Positions 10,785 to 21,921 of a DNA stretch of 64,000 bases are shown in pieces; position 1 is the stretch's first letter; the number at the start of each line of letters is the position of its first letter. The stretch spans positions 310,001-374,000 of the forward strand of contig QNQO01000198.1 of assembly GCA_003290165.1 (NCBI GenBank). Reading direction: 5' to 3'. The position numbers and the translations under genes were made by a program. The notes under the pieces were generated by a model. It did no database searches and had not been told where the DNA came from. It saw only the letters and a program-made list of their open reading frames with translations. This DNA comes from Berberis thunbergii. Lineage: Eukaryota; Streptophyta; Magnoliopsida; Ranunculales; Berberidaceae.

Positions 10785-10966
10785 TTGTGTAGTCCAATGC
10801 ATCCTCTTGGAGCTTTTCTTTTCTCAATTACTTTCAGAACTGTATGGCCAGCAGCTGTACATACGGAATTTCCACCAAAGGTGTTGAAGTAACTACGATG
10901 CGTCAAGACCTGTGCAATCTCAGGGGTTGTAACAACAGCACCAAGCGGAATGCCATTTCCAATACC
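10785..10966 (-). pseudogene. AGT2: captured fragment of alanine:glyoxylate aminotransferase 2
   Basis: The exon starts after a TTCAG acceptor (border 10966/10967). It encodes [20 protein letters not shown], then [20 protein letters not shown] and VLKVIEK. This is the C-terminal part of the PLP-binding domain of class III aminotransferases of the AGXT2 type, mitochondrial enzymes that transfer the amino group of alanine to glyoxylate. After VIEK a single extra A shifts the frame; one base fewer would give the expected continuation EKLQED. Only this piece of a protein of about 470 residues is present. The symbol is a family-level assignment by remembered similarity. Confidence 0.75.
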
Positions 10967-11073
10967 CTGAACATATCATGCAATTCCTTTTGAAAGAGTA
11001 CATCTCCTGGTACATCTATCATGCTAGCAAGACATATCATTTGAAAAAATAGGTAAGAATGCAAAATCATTAC

Positions 11074-11154
11074 CTCGTACTGAGACCAAAATTCCTCTAC
11101 ATATTTTTTATAAACTTCCATAGCACCAGGAGGAACTCTATAAAAGAGTGTTTC
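11074..11154 (-). pseudogene. captured exon, unassigned (81 bp)
   Basis: The segment is flanked by a minus-strand acceptor (CAG ending at 11155) and a donor (GTAATG starting at 11073). It encodes ETLFYRVPPGAMEV followed by YKKYVEEFWSQYE, with no stop. The length is 27 codons and the composition is coding-like. I do not recognise the parent gene. The intervening sequence on both sides (10970-11070, 11155-12148) is AT-rich and intron-like. Confidence 0.45.
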
Positions 11155-12085
11155 CTGCCAAAAACAAAAAGAAAATACATGCGTCAAATTTGTTATGATG
11201 CCACTATACAAAAACAAAAGGAAAGAATATCAAAGTATTCATTTGATAAATTCACATATTTGAAAAAAAAAAAAAGTTAAGTTGTCCTGCTTATCTGAAA
11301 GTAATAATACCAGTCATCATTTACAAGTGGAGCCATTTATATTTCCAAATTAAACATATAAACACGGAAAACATATAAGTTGTCCTGATGTCCTACTTTG
11401 ACATGTCTTAGCATACATAATTTCATTTCCTGATAAAACATATAAACACAGTCAAACTGTACTACAAAAGCATCAACCAAAAACAAATGCCCTGTAGTAT
11501 GACCTTGTAATTGATCTGAAGGATTCTTGACCAGCCTGATAGTGCAAGGGTACTTCAGACATTAAAAAAACAAAATGGTAAAAAATCCCACAATGAAAGA
11601 TAAGCAAGTTTATAGTATTTCAGGGTTTAATGCAGCACAATCAAATTCTGCAGCAAAAGATATTTATACTACTGTGAAGTGCACATAGCATGTTATCCAT
11701 TCCATGACCCACAGATACCCAGATGAACTATTTAGAAAATTGAACAAATTACATATTGTATCATTTCAACTCCATCATTTTATTATTCCTGTATCTCTGT
11801 TACAAAGAGGTAAGTTCACCTCCTCCTATTATCCCTTATCATTTCAAACCCATCATTTTAACTACCACAAAGAGTAAAATAACATGTTAAACTGGCACCA
11901 ACCAAAACTTAATTGTAGGACATATTAGTAAACCCTGCAAGAACTCCATGCGACACTTCATTTTTTGTATGTATGCTATGAAACCTAAAACTTTGATTAA
12001 TTTCACCAGACGTGTTTTAAGTCTAGTGACTTAGCCATAACAATAGTCTCAATATAAGTACAATAGGCCAAACCAATTTTGTTCA

Positions 12086-12316
<231 letters not shown>

Positions 12317-12989
12317 TTATCAAAGGAATAAGAAAAGGTGAAGCCAAAACATTGTCGAGTTGACAAAATTCTTTCATCACATAAACTTTATTTCTACCTG
12401 TATTGTTAAACTCTGTAGTTCTTCCTAGATGTCTAGTTAAATAAATACATAACTCCTATATGCATTTGCAATTATTAACATTATACCAAGTGTTCGGCCT
12501 ATATAACATATACTTGAGACAATGTATAATCCACACTAAGCAGGGAGCCATTCTTTCTCTCTTAACAATCAAGTTAGGTACAATTGTGTTTGTGCTAACA
12601 TCCTCTTTTTCTTTTCTTTAAAATTCTTAGAGTGGAGATAAAATTGGGGAAGATAGCTTACAACAAACATGGTAAGTAATGATCCAATCAATGCCATCAC
12701 AAGACCTGGTAAATAAATAAGTTTTTGAGAATTAATAGTTTTGAAACTAGCAGAAAACACTAAAATAATTTACTGAAAAAACCAAACTCTTATTAATCTA
12801 CAACCGCAACAATAGCAACGACAACATCAACAACAACATCAACAGCAACTGCAACAGTAACAGTAACAGGAGAACGGATCCTGTTGGTTGTATTTTAGGA
12901 ATTGGTTGTATAAGAAAAGAAGTCAGAGTTTGGGAATTAGTCGTATAAGAAAAGAAGTCAGAAAAGGAGAAAGGATAGATAGAGCTTAC

Positions 12990-13076
12990 CACTTTTCTTA
13001 TATTCATCATTTCCGAACTTAACTCCTTGTACCACAATTGCCTCTTCTAGCTCCCAAAAATCTAAAGCTGCAGATC
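12990..13076 (-). pseudogene. captured exon-like piece, unassigned
   Basis: The minus strand reads QQGSAALDFWELEEAIVVQG then VKFGNDEYKKS and ends at a GTAAGC donor (12984-12989). There is no stop over about 29 codons. The composition looks coding, but I cannot name the protein, and the acceptor is not certain. Confidence 0.35.
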
Positions 13077-13257
13077 CTTGTTGATGACTGATTTAATAAA
13101 AAAAAAGATACCCATTGATCTACAAGATCATGGGAGAGATGCCCACTGAAATATTTTTAGAATTTGATAAAATCACAAATAAAAATTTAAAAACACCATT
13201 TGAAGTGTTTTGATCTATGAAATTACAACCAATAAAGAGCTAGAGAAGAATCTTAAC

Positions 13258-13442
13258 ATGCCTTGGTGGCTAAAGCTAGTATCTAAGCTTCTTGGGGGAG
13301 TAGTATTAGAAGTTGAAGTATGTGAATTTGTAGTCTGAGACAATTTATGTTTCTTGACAGCTGAAGAAGACCCAGAAGAACCAGCAGCAGTAGTGGTGGT
13401 AGTACATATAAAGGCCAGTGAATGCCTTGGTAGTATTAGTAG
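13258..13442 (-). pseudogene. captured Ser/Thr-rich coding-like piece, unassigned
   Basis: One minus-strand frame reads without stop through TTTTAAGSSGSSSAVKKHK, LSQTTNSHTSTSNTTPP and RSLDTSFSHQ. This is a low-complexity, Ser/Thr-rich stretch like the disordered N-terminus of many plant regulators. It is followed by CATG and intron-like sequence. Identity unknown; it could also be chance in a biased region. Confidence 0.3.
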
Positions 13443-13592
13443 CTAAATAGGCCTTTTGGTCTAGTGTATAAGAATGCAAATACGTTATCTTTTAGCATAA
13501 AAAAACTACTAAAGATCAAACATAACATTAATATTTCAGTTAAACAGAAAACATAGTTTAAGAGCAACTAGAAGTGATGGATGAATACTCAC

Positions 13593-13664
13593 AGATACTG
13601 AAGAACTTCATTCCAATAGATTAGCCTTGGAATCTCACCAGTGAGTTGATTTTGAGCAAGGTCA
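13593..13664 (-). pseudogene. captured ERECTA-family LRR exon
   Basis: A 72-bp exon lies exactly between a CTGCAG acceptor (13665-13670) and a GTGAGT donor (13587-13592). It encodes one leucine-rich repeat, DLAQNQLTGEIPRLIYWNEV followed by LQYL. The wording TGEIPRLIYWNEVLQYL is characteristic of the ERECTA/ERL receptor kinases, whose LRR exons are 72 bp each. The product would be a membrane receptor for EPF peptides in stomatal and organ patterning; only one of about 20 repeats is here. Confidence 0.8.
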
Positions 13665-14046
13665 CTGCAGTAAATACAGACATAAAATTGAAAATTTGTT
13701 TCCCACATCTAATTGGACATATTTGAGAAGATACGCTAACGCTTCAATAAATAGAAGTGCATAACATCTAAAAGTTATGCAATGGAATAGTGAATATACA
13801 TACAGGAACGTATGCAGATGAGTTACAAAAAACAAAGGAAAATAGATTTGAGCATGTGAAGTCATGAAATTTGATTGAATTGAATGAGTTGAGTGAATTG
13901 TAATTTGAAGTATAAATTAGTTACCTATTAATCATGTACAGGCACGTATGCCTACAATCAAAGAAAAAACAAAACAATATCATTGAACCCAAATAAAAAC
14001 AAACACTAAAAAACCAACAAAACAACAATGGTAATCATTAATTCAC

Positions 14047-14354
14047 ACCTCAAGCTTCTCAACAAGTTTTTTTGCATTTGGTGCAGAGGCAATTATTTGG
14101 CGTTGTGAAGGCTTCATAAACCCATCATCCACTGCTTTGTCTATGAAGATCAGTAGATAGTTGTAATATCTATCCACATTCAACAAACCCACCTGCACAG
14201 ATTTCCTAACTTTGTCAAGCAAATGAAGGTAACAAAAACCAAAACTCCATGGTTGGTTTTTTGATTTGGTTTTGGTTGCTTACAAGTTTGTTATGGATGC
14301 CAAGTTGATCCCAAGTGATGACCTCCAAGAGCTCCTCCAATGTGCCATACCCAC
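14047..14354 (-). pseudogene. LOG: captured C-terminal part of a LOG cytokinin-activating enzyme
   Basis: Two exons are seen. The first, 14284-14354, runs between CTGCAG and GTAAGC and encodes [20 protein letters not shown] then HNKL. The second, 14047-14192, follows a CTGTGCAG acceptor and encodes [40 protein letters not shown] and KLVEKLE before a TGA stop. GGYGTLEE is the catalytic signature of lysine-decarboxylase-like LOG proteins, which release active cytokinin bases from nucleotide forms in the cytosol. The N-terminal half is absent. The two exons fit the family order and spacing. Confidence 0.88.
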
Positions 14355-15097
14355 CTGCAGCAGGAAAATGAAAAATCTCATAATCTCTAGGAAACAATAA
14401 TAATGTCACTGAAAAATAGCTGGACAGATAAAAAAAATCCATTCTTGCTGCAGTGGATTGAAAATCAATTCAACCAATCAATCTTCTCTCCACAGAATAT
14501 AATCTAATTTACACAACACCACCATCACATCCCATACCCAATCTCCCAAACTACTAAAACACAAAACCCAAGCAACCAAAAAAAATAGAAAAGATGACCA
14601 ATACAGAAACAGAACAAACTGAAGTGTTGGAGTTTAATTTGTTTATTGGGAGAAGGAGGAGGAACAGATTGAAGTGTTTTGGGAGGAGAAAGTTTACAAA
14701 AATAGAAATAGAACAGAGCTTATAGAACTTACAGCACAGAAACAGAATAGAGCTTGGAGTTGGATCTTCGATGGTCGTCTTTTCCTCTCAAACAAATTTA
14801 GCCATCGTCTTCTTCGATGGGGTCGATTACCTTCTTCAGTTCGAACTTCTCTTCTTCTTCAGTTCATCCTCTTCTCTGTCTGCAAATGAAATATGTGAAA
14901 ATTACAGGTTGTCATGAAAACACAGTGAAAAAATGTGAATTAGTGCACATAAATATATCTGCTACAACCTAAGAGCGAAAATTCATCTGCCGAATGCTTG
15001 GTAGCTTTAAAGGAAATAACAAATAACTGCTTTATTATTCACATTAATGCGAAAAACCATACTGAAATTTAATAGTGAGTTAGGATGGAAAAGATAC

Positions 15098-15192
15098 AAT
15101 GAGGTCCAATTCTCAGTCCAAATTGCAGGCTTGTTAGGTGAGTTGGGGCCTATAAATGTTGATCCACATTTCATCCCATTGCATGCATTGAT
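15098..15192 (-). pseudogene. captured beta-galactosidase (GH35) exon
   Basis: After an ATTTGCAG acceptor (border 15192/15193) the exon encodes [20 protein letters not shown] then [12 protein letters not shown], and meets a GTATCT donor at 15092-15097. CNG, SPNKP and WTENW are conserved in plant GH35 beta-galactosidases, where the region lies just after the catalytic Glu segment. The enzymes act in the cell wall and apoplast. Nothing else of the gene is seen nearby, and it sits between the LOG and K+ channel pieces. Confidence 0.8.
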
Positions 15193-15597
15193 CTGCAAAT
15201 TGTGAACAATACCTAATTTAAAATCAAAGAAAACTTGGATTTCAGAAAAACAATGAAGCAACAGTACATCGAAAAGTTAATCAACATTACTAGTTATTTT
15301 ATGTTGAATTCTGACCATATGAAAACTAACCGCAACCATTTCTATAATGCTCATTATAGACCTATAAGAGAACCCCAGTTTAGAGAATTTTAGAAGAAGA
15401 AGAACTGAATTATCAACACAACCCATTTCAAATAAAGTACTTCAAAAAAAATACCACCCAAGCGTTGTTTGAACTCACAGCCAAGTCAGTAATGTCACCC
15501 TTTCCAAGCAAAAGTAGAAAGCTAGTAAAAATATTGAAAAATTAAAAAAAGGAGAACTTTGAAATCCACAAAAAAAAAGTAAGCTCTATTAACTCAC

Positions 15598-16138
15598 TTC
15601 ATCCCCACGGAACAGGTATGCCTTGTCAACAAGAGAATAGAAGAGAAAATGTGAAATGCTTGACCGGATGGCTCTAAGGAGGGAGTCAAGCGTCTCTTGC
15701 TGTTGTAGCCCTTCTGAATCTGTTATGCATTTCAAACACAAGTGTGCAAGCATATGATCTTGCAATCGGATCAGGAGTTGGTTCCTATGAGCAAAATTTG
15801 AGGCTGCTTGAATTGTATCTCTCTGTAATTCCATCCCAGGCACAGGATATAAATGAATAATACCATCATGGTATGAAAAAATAATTCTATAACACAGAAA
15901 AAAACATAGTCAAGAATTACGAGATAAGTACTCACAAATTTCCTAGTTCGACTGGTTCCATGGATGATCAAATTGGTCATGTTCCCAATAAGATATGCAT
16001 TCAATCCAAGGTTCAAGAGCATAAAGAAGATGTCAAAAACCATCTCCTACGAATTGACAGGGTGCAAATCACCATAGCCCATAGTTGTAACCATAGTGAT
16101 AGCAAAGTAAAAGGTTGTTATGTATACGGACCAAACGT
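15598..16138 (-). pseudogene. captured AKT1-like K+ channel, part 2 (pore to C-linker)
   Basis: Exon 15936-16138 encodes the end of the pore loop: TFYFAITMVTTMGYGDLHPV (selectivity filter GYGD), a TAG stop (16047-16049), then the S6 segment [20 protein letters not shown] and [17 protein letters not shown]. It ends at a GTGAGT donor. Exon 15598-15822 encodes the C-linker: [63 protein letters not shown]. The wording matches plant Shaker channels of the AKT1 type, plasma-membrane K+ uptake channels. The 5' half lies across the inner CACTA at 30991-31697. Cyclic-nucleotide, ankyrin and KHA domains are missing. Confidence 0.88.
16136..16138. repeat. CGT target duplication of inner CACTA (left)
   Basis: CGT precedes the CACTACACC terminus and is repeated at 30988-30990 after the opposite terminus, the 3-bp duplication expected for CACTA transposition. 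Confidence 0.9.
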
Positions 16139-16975
16139 CACTACACCAAAAACCCCCATTAGCCACGGTTTTATACCGTGGGCGTAAGACATTGCCACGG
16201 CTAAGAGCCGTGGACTACAGGGGCGTCGCAAAATTTTTTGTCACGGCTAAAAACCGTTGCTAAACATTGTAGCAACGGTTTTATGGGTGGAGGGGGGCGT
16301 TATTTGCAGAAATTAGCAACGGTTATAAACCGTTGCAATAAAACTAGCAACGGTTCTAAACCGTGGATACATTAGCAACGGTTCTAAGCCGTTACTAAGT
16401 GTAAATATGCGCAACGGTTATAAACCGTGGCCAACTAGATAGCTACGGTTTATGGCCGTGGTTAACTATGGCAACGGTTTTTAACCGTGGCTAAGTTTAT
16501 ATATTTGCAACGGTTTAAAACCGTGTCTAAAAGTAGCAACGGTTTATAGCCGTGGCTAACCTTTGCAACGGTTTTGAACCGTGGCTAAGCATATGTATTT
16601 GCAACGGTTTTAAACCGTGTCTAAAAGTAGCAACGGTTTATAGCCGTGGCTAACCTTTGCAACGGTTTTGAACCGTGGCTAAGCACATGTATTTGCAACG
16701 GTTGTAAACCGTGTCTAAAAGTAGCAACGGTTGTTAGCCGTGGCTAACGTTGGCAACGGTTATAAACCGTGGCTAAATAGTGTAAATTAAACCGTGGCAA
16801 AGGTACTAGCAACGGTTGTTAGGCGTAGCAAAATTCAACGGTGTAAAACAAAATTCAAAAAAAAAAAAGAAATCTGTTTTGTTGCAACGGTGTAAAACCG
16901 TTGCAAGTTAATATAATCGAAAAAAAAATTTATATTTTTTTTTGCTGCTGCAGCAAAATCACAGCCGTGGCACCT
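16139..16975. repeat. left subterminal array of inner CACTA
   Basis: About 30 copies of the core CAACGGTT or its complement AACCGTGG/AACCGTTG alternate at roughly 20-35 bp spacing, with spacers such as TTAAA, TATAA and TTATAGC between the half-sites. A longer block (about 100 bp, at 16500-16590) is repeated once at 16598-16700. These are typical TNPA-binding subterminal repeats. Confidence 0.88.
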
Positions 16976-17171
16976 GCAAAATCAGTCCTTACTATAGTTT
17001 GTGTCATGCCTCCGACACGAATAAGAACCACCAAACTATATGCTAGATAAATACAAAATCAACCGTAAAAATGAACTTGTCAAGTTTTGACGCCAAACAA
17101 AAACATGTAAACAAATAGCATTAATTAATGTACAATAACAGGATTAACCTGAACAAATGGAACATAGCTTG

Positions 17172-17480
17172 TTATATCAGGTTTCGCTCGCATCTAAAAC
17201 AAAAGAATTTCTCTATGTTTTTTCCAACAATACAAATCGCCCTAGTTATAATGTAAGAAAATACATTGATGCCCTTAGGAACAGGCCCCATTTCTTTCGG
17301 TAGTTGCTTGTTCAATATACTGAAAATGATGAGAATGCAGCACCTGGTAGTTGCTTGTATATGGCACCGGTGATGATTGATACAACGACGCACTTTGCAC
17401 CCCAGAAACAAGCAATGTATGCGCATTCTCCTGTCCAACATACTGCGCTGCTCGTACTGGCTCAGACCTTCAGAGCCCTG
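17172..17480 (-). pseudogene. exon-like Gln/Ser/Tyr-rich piece, unassigned
   Basis: One minus-strand frame reads QYVGQENAHTLLVSGVQSAS, LYQSSPVPYTSNYQVLHSHH and FQYIEQATTERNGAC without a stop, starting after a CTGCAG acceptor near 17480. It looks like a disordered region of a plant nuclear protein. I do not recognise it. The flanks 16976-17170 and 17480-18900 are AT-rich and show no further coding signal. Confidence 0.35.
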
Positions 17481-18900
17481 CAGTATAAAAATTAGTCAGT
17501 ACTTAATGACAGACAAACATGACCTATAAAGATTGCTAATAAACCAATGACAGACAAACATGACCTATAGTTGCACAGTTATTGAAACAAGACAACATAG
17601 ATACTCTTTAAGTACTTTATTGCATATGATCTGGACCTGGGTGTAACAATAAGTTGTAGCAAAAGCACAAGTAGAAGTATCATCATCAACAACATATAGG
17701 TTTCATGCTGAAAAAAAAATTCTACTAGACCAGATTATATGCTCCTAAAAAAATTCAAAATATATATGCTAAGTAGAGAGTTTCAAAATATATATGTAGT
17801 GTGTTGCAGATAATCCTTAGGTCACTTCTATTTTTTGTTTCCAGCACCAACCAATAAATCCGAATTCCAGAGAGAAGAATACATTGTCAACATTTTTTTA
17901 AACTAAAAATTAATTATGTTACACCATATAACTTCCTAGATAAATTTTAGGATTCCTTCCCTTTTAGGAGTAGAAGGACAAGTTTCTGAATAAAGCTCCT
18001 CTACGTGAAGCATTGTTCATAAGTTAAACACGAGGGAAATATTTATTATGCGATATGTTTTCATAATTATAATATTATGCAATAATCATACGTGAAGCAT
18101 TGTTCATCATATTTATAATATTATGCGATATATTTTCATAAATAAAAAAAAAAGCATTGTTCATACGTTAAACACGAGGGAAAAATTTATTCAAAGTAAT
18201 AAATAAACTGAGTAGTGTTTACTCATGCTTCAGTTTCCCAATTAATGCATAATATGATTCTGATAATGCACATGGGAGCAATAGGTGTGTTGCTTCTCCA
18301 CAGCCACAAGTAGAGAGAGTTGTAATAGCTTGTGAAATTTGACAACTAGCAAAGAATAGACAATTGGACATCATGAGAACCAGCCAGCCATGTATGTATG
18401 TATTTATGGACAAGCACAATTCATTAGCCATACCAACCATGTGGAAAGGGTCATTTTTCCTACTCATTAAAACAACAGTTACTTTCATTGAATTGAATTG
18501 GAGGAAGATCACATATTCTACAAATGCAAGTCAGATTATTGAGTTCCACACTAACTAACTCCCATTCTGTTGTTCAGGCTACCATTTCTATTTCATCATC
18601 AGAATAAATTAGAAAACTTGTTATTGATTTTCGTCGAATACTTGAAATAGGAAACGTAGTCCTGAAAACAACGAATACAAACCTAGAAGTTCAGTTCAAT
18701 TGGTGGAATTCACCACCATATAGGCTACTATATGATTTATATATGCAACAGATCGATGAGAGAGGGGACCAAAAACAAAAGAGCAAACATCAGAAGATCA
18801 GGGTAGTAGTAAACTAGGATGCATGGGTTCCACCATTGATTGGTAATGGTAGGAAAGTAGGGATTTTTGTCCATGAAACATGAGTAGTATGGGTTACATC

Positions 18901-18983
18901 TGTGGCCTCTATTGATATAAGTTTTGGTTGTTGTTTGTGGAAGTGAGTGAGTCCAGCACAGCACAGCACACAAGCTAATTAGT
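18901..18983. repeat. 83-bp segment, copy 1 of a permuted duplication
   Basis: It begins TGTGGCCTCTATTGATATAA and ends CACACAAGCTAATTAGT. The same bases recur at 21256-21364, but with the second half placed before the first half. See the paired entry. Confidence 0.85.
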
Positions 18984-19264
18984 ATGGTTTCTACCAAACT
19001 CAATCACGCATGTCATCTAACACAAACGGCACTTAACTCAATTCTCCATAAATTGAAAATAAACAAAAACAAAAAGCTTTTCTTCTCACTTTTATTCTTT
19101 TGTAACCATTTTGTCAGCATACATGTGTCATTATTTACCACCCTTCCTTCTAGATATGATGCAAGCAATTCCATCTCTTTTTGATGATTTTTTTTTCTTA
19201 AATTATCAATCAGTAAAGTTTACTTTGAATAATAATTGCAGCAAACATAGACAATTTAGAATGG

Positions 19265-20335
19265 AAAATCACCTCATCTCTTCTTTCAGGTTCTTTTATG
19301 GCAATATCAATAATATCCTGAGTTGGGATAATTTTCCAAGTAGGAATAAACTTGCAAAGCATTTCCAAAACGTTTATCACCACAGTGGGAGGCTTCAGGT
19401 CATCTGCAATCTGGAAAAGAGCGTATTTTATTGATAAACAGCTCTAATTATTCGCATAAACATTCAAATTTTGAAATGGTGGCAAGCAAAATGGTAAATA
19501 TGATCTCAATATGCTTGGAATGAGACACGGTGGATTGGAAGTAAACCTTGCACATGGGAGCAACCAATACGGCACCATCCCAATAGTTTGATTTCTTTCG
19601 TTCTAAGAGAAGAGCAACTGCTCCTCCCATTGATTCTCCAAGCAGAAATCTCAGCTTTCTTTTGTTCTCTACTTTATCTGTTTATCGAAGAATCATTAGT
19701 TATTTATAAATAAACATCGCGGGTACATAAAGAAACATAATTTGAAGAGATTATATGAGGGATGATATAGCACTGACCACAAATGCTTGTAAAATGATTG
19801 TAACAGTCATCAACAAGATCATCAAAACATGGGATAAAAGCATCCAATCCACATGATCTTCCATGCCCTTCATAATCCACACCGTAAACTGCAAAGCCTG
19901 CCTTGGCAAGTCTGATTCCAGTATCTGTATCAAAAACCACATTAACTTTAATTCTCTCTATATTTTCAATATCTAATATTTATGTAAAAATAATAAAAAT
20001 CCAAATTTGTACCTTTCATGGACATGCTGCATTCCATGGCATAGCCTAAAGAAAAAAAGGATGAGTAAAAACAGAGAGAATAAAATTCGATTAAGTAGCT
20101 AATGGTATATATGGTGGTGATATAATTATACCATGACACATGAAGATTAAAGCTTTAGGCTCTTGAGTTGTAGGCAGCCATCTGCATGTATACAGCTTAA
20201 ATCCTCTTGAATTCAGTATATATTCCTGCAAAATTTTGATTTGTTTTCGTTAGAATCGAAACAAAGAAAAGAAACCCATTGTTGAGATCAGAGTGGAGAA
20301 GTTTGAAACCAAACTGACCTCTTCAAATTTGACAT
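19265..20335 (-). pseudogene. captured monoacylglycerol-lipase-like (alpha/beta hydrolase) gene, 3' part missing
   Basis: Exons in order on the minus strand: about 20335-20315 (LMRDVKFEE), 20228-20132 (EYILNSRGFKLYTCRWLPTT, then PKALIFMCHG), a short exon near 20045-20012 (GYAMECSMSMKG), 19925-19780 (GIRLAKAGFAVYGVDYEGHG, FDDLVDDCYNHFTSICG), 19680-19545 (LRFLLGESMGGAVALLLERK, WDGAVLVAPMCK) and about 19416-19265 (IADDLKPPTVVINVLEMLCK, FIPTWKIIPTQDIIDIAIKE). The oxyanion HG motif and nucleophile elbow GESMG are present. These are cytosolic MAGL or caffeoylshikimate-esterase relatives. The last third, with catalytic Asp and His, is absent. Most splice borders are intact GT-AG. Confidence 0.88.
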
Positions 20336-20710
20336 CTCTCATTAGAGCCTGAAAATATTGAAAAAACTGAACCATATCAAAAGATGAACATGAAAAATGA
20401 TTGATATATAGAGTATATAAGCAAAAAAAAAGGGTATGATGGGTATAAAGGAAGAAACTGACCATTGAAGAAAGTTTATCAGATAGAGGAGAGAACCAGA
20501 GAAGAAGGTGGTCAAGATGAGAAAAATATGGAGAGAAATGAGTTGAGATGCTTTTGATCTAGTTTTCAAGTAATCTCTCTATACTTGCATGTGATATCGC
20601 GACATCTCAGCAGGTCAACGCTGCGACACAGCAGCAGCAAACCAAGCAGCAACAGCAACAATATCATTTTATATCTCAACAAGGTGTTTTATATCTCAAT
20701 CGATAGTTTA

Positions 20711-21196
20711 CCTTAACAACAGCTGAGAAATTACTGACTATACCAGGGATAGAAGCAGTCACTTCTTGTATAGACATGGTACTGGACAATCCTGCCCCAA
20801 TATCATTTTGCCCGATATCAAATGTGTATAAGGCTTTCGAGAAATAGTCCTCTTTAGGTAACAATTCACTGAAAATGCCTCCTGAAAAATCGGTCAGTAA
20901 AAGATCAGTAATGATTAATCAACCAATACTAGTATACATGGTAGACAGTAAAAAAAAAAATGGATACCTTTTCGGGTGAAAAACTGTGATCCAGATTTGA
21001 GCTGAAGGAGCTGTTTGTATTGTATGTCAAGGGAGAAAGGGCTAAAGCTACCCAGGGGGAAAACATTGCGTTGAGGTACAATGGTTGATGCTGCCGCAGC
21101 AAAATTTGCTCCAGTGGTGAAGTTGGATCCAATGGCATTGAGATATGCACTGAGATAAGGCAGGCCAAAGCTCTCCGCTGGAATCATACATGCCAT
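20711..21196 (-). pseudogene. captured GDSL esterase/lipase fragment (ENOD8-like)
   Basis: Exon 20970-21196 encodes AESFGLPYLSAYLNAIGSNF, TTGANFAAAAST, FSPFSLDIQYKQLLQLKSGS and QFFTRK before a GTATCC donor. Exon 20711-20882 encodes GIFSELLPKEDYFSKALYTF, DIGQNDIGAGLSSTMSIQEV and IPGIVSNFSAVVK before a GTAAAC donor. GANFA is block II (Gly) and DIGQND block III (Asn) of the GDSL family. The wording matches ENOD8/alpha-fucosidase-like secreted esterases. Block I with the Ser and the C-terminal DxxH block are absent. Confidence 0.88.
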
Positions 21197-21255
21197 CGTA
21201 TTATATCATAGTGATAAATGACACTATAAGGCATGCTTAGAGAAAGCTCAGCTAA

Positions 21256-21364
21256 GTACACAAGCTAATTAGTGGTTGTTGTTTGTGGAAGTGAGTGAGT
21301 CCAGCACAGCACAGCACACAAGCTAATTAGTGTGGCCTCTATTGATATAAGTTTTGGTTGTTGT
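21256..21364. repeat. permuted copy of the 18901-18983 segment
   Basis: The order here is the last 16 bases of the unit, then the second half (GGTTGTTGTTTGTGG to CTAATTAGT), then the first half (GTGGCCTCTATTGATATAAG to GGTTGTTGT). It reads as a broken tandem array or as filler DNA made by template switching. It lies just upstream of the GDSL fragment, about 2.3 kb from copy 1. Confidence 0.85.
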
Positions 21365-21921
21365 CTAAATTATTTCAAATAAATACTATGGACACTAACC
21401 TTCACATATGGAATGACTTGGAGAACAGCAGACGCGCGTAGAACACGCAGCAATCTCTCAACCGTAGAACACGCAGCACACGCGCGTTTCTGCGACAAAT
21501 CAAGTTACACCGGAAAAAAAAGTCATGTCAAAATTTAATCACCCTAAAAAAAACTTTGATTGATGATTAATAACATCAATCTCAACTGGAAATTCAAGAA
21601 GCGTGCACAAAGCATATAATGAAAGTTTGAATAACGTTCAAATTGATAATACAACCAAATTTTGTTTGTTTGGTTCATGATCAGTTCCAAAGTCACCCAA
21701 GTAAAAACTTAAAACTCAAAAAAGAAAACAACACAATCAGCAACAAATCTAGTACTCCTTCACTCGGGAGCATCTCCACTATAAGTACAAAGGCCTAGAC
21801 AAGAAGTATACAAAGTGATCCTAGGTGAGCAGTCTGATTACTCTTTGAATACTCAAGTCGACTTTACTGAATGCCCTTAGAAAGCAAATTATTCTGCATA
21901 GTCAGTATTGCACATACCTTT

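Noticed and set aside
16160..16960. Regularly spaced short repeats resembling a CRISPR array
   Set aside because: Units are short alternating half-palindromes without constant direct repeats, lie between CACTA ends, and sit in a plant genome; they are subterminal repeats.
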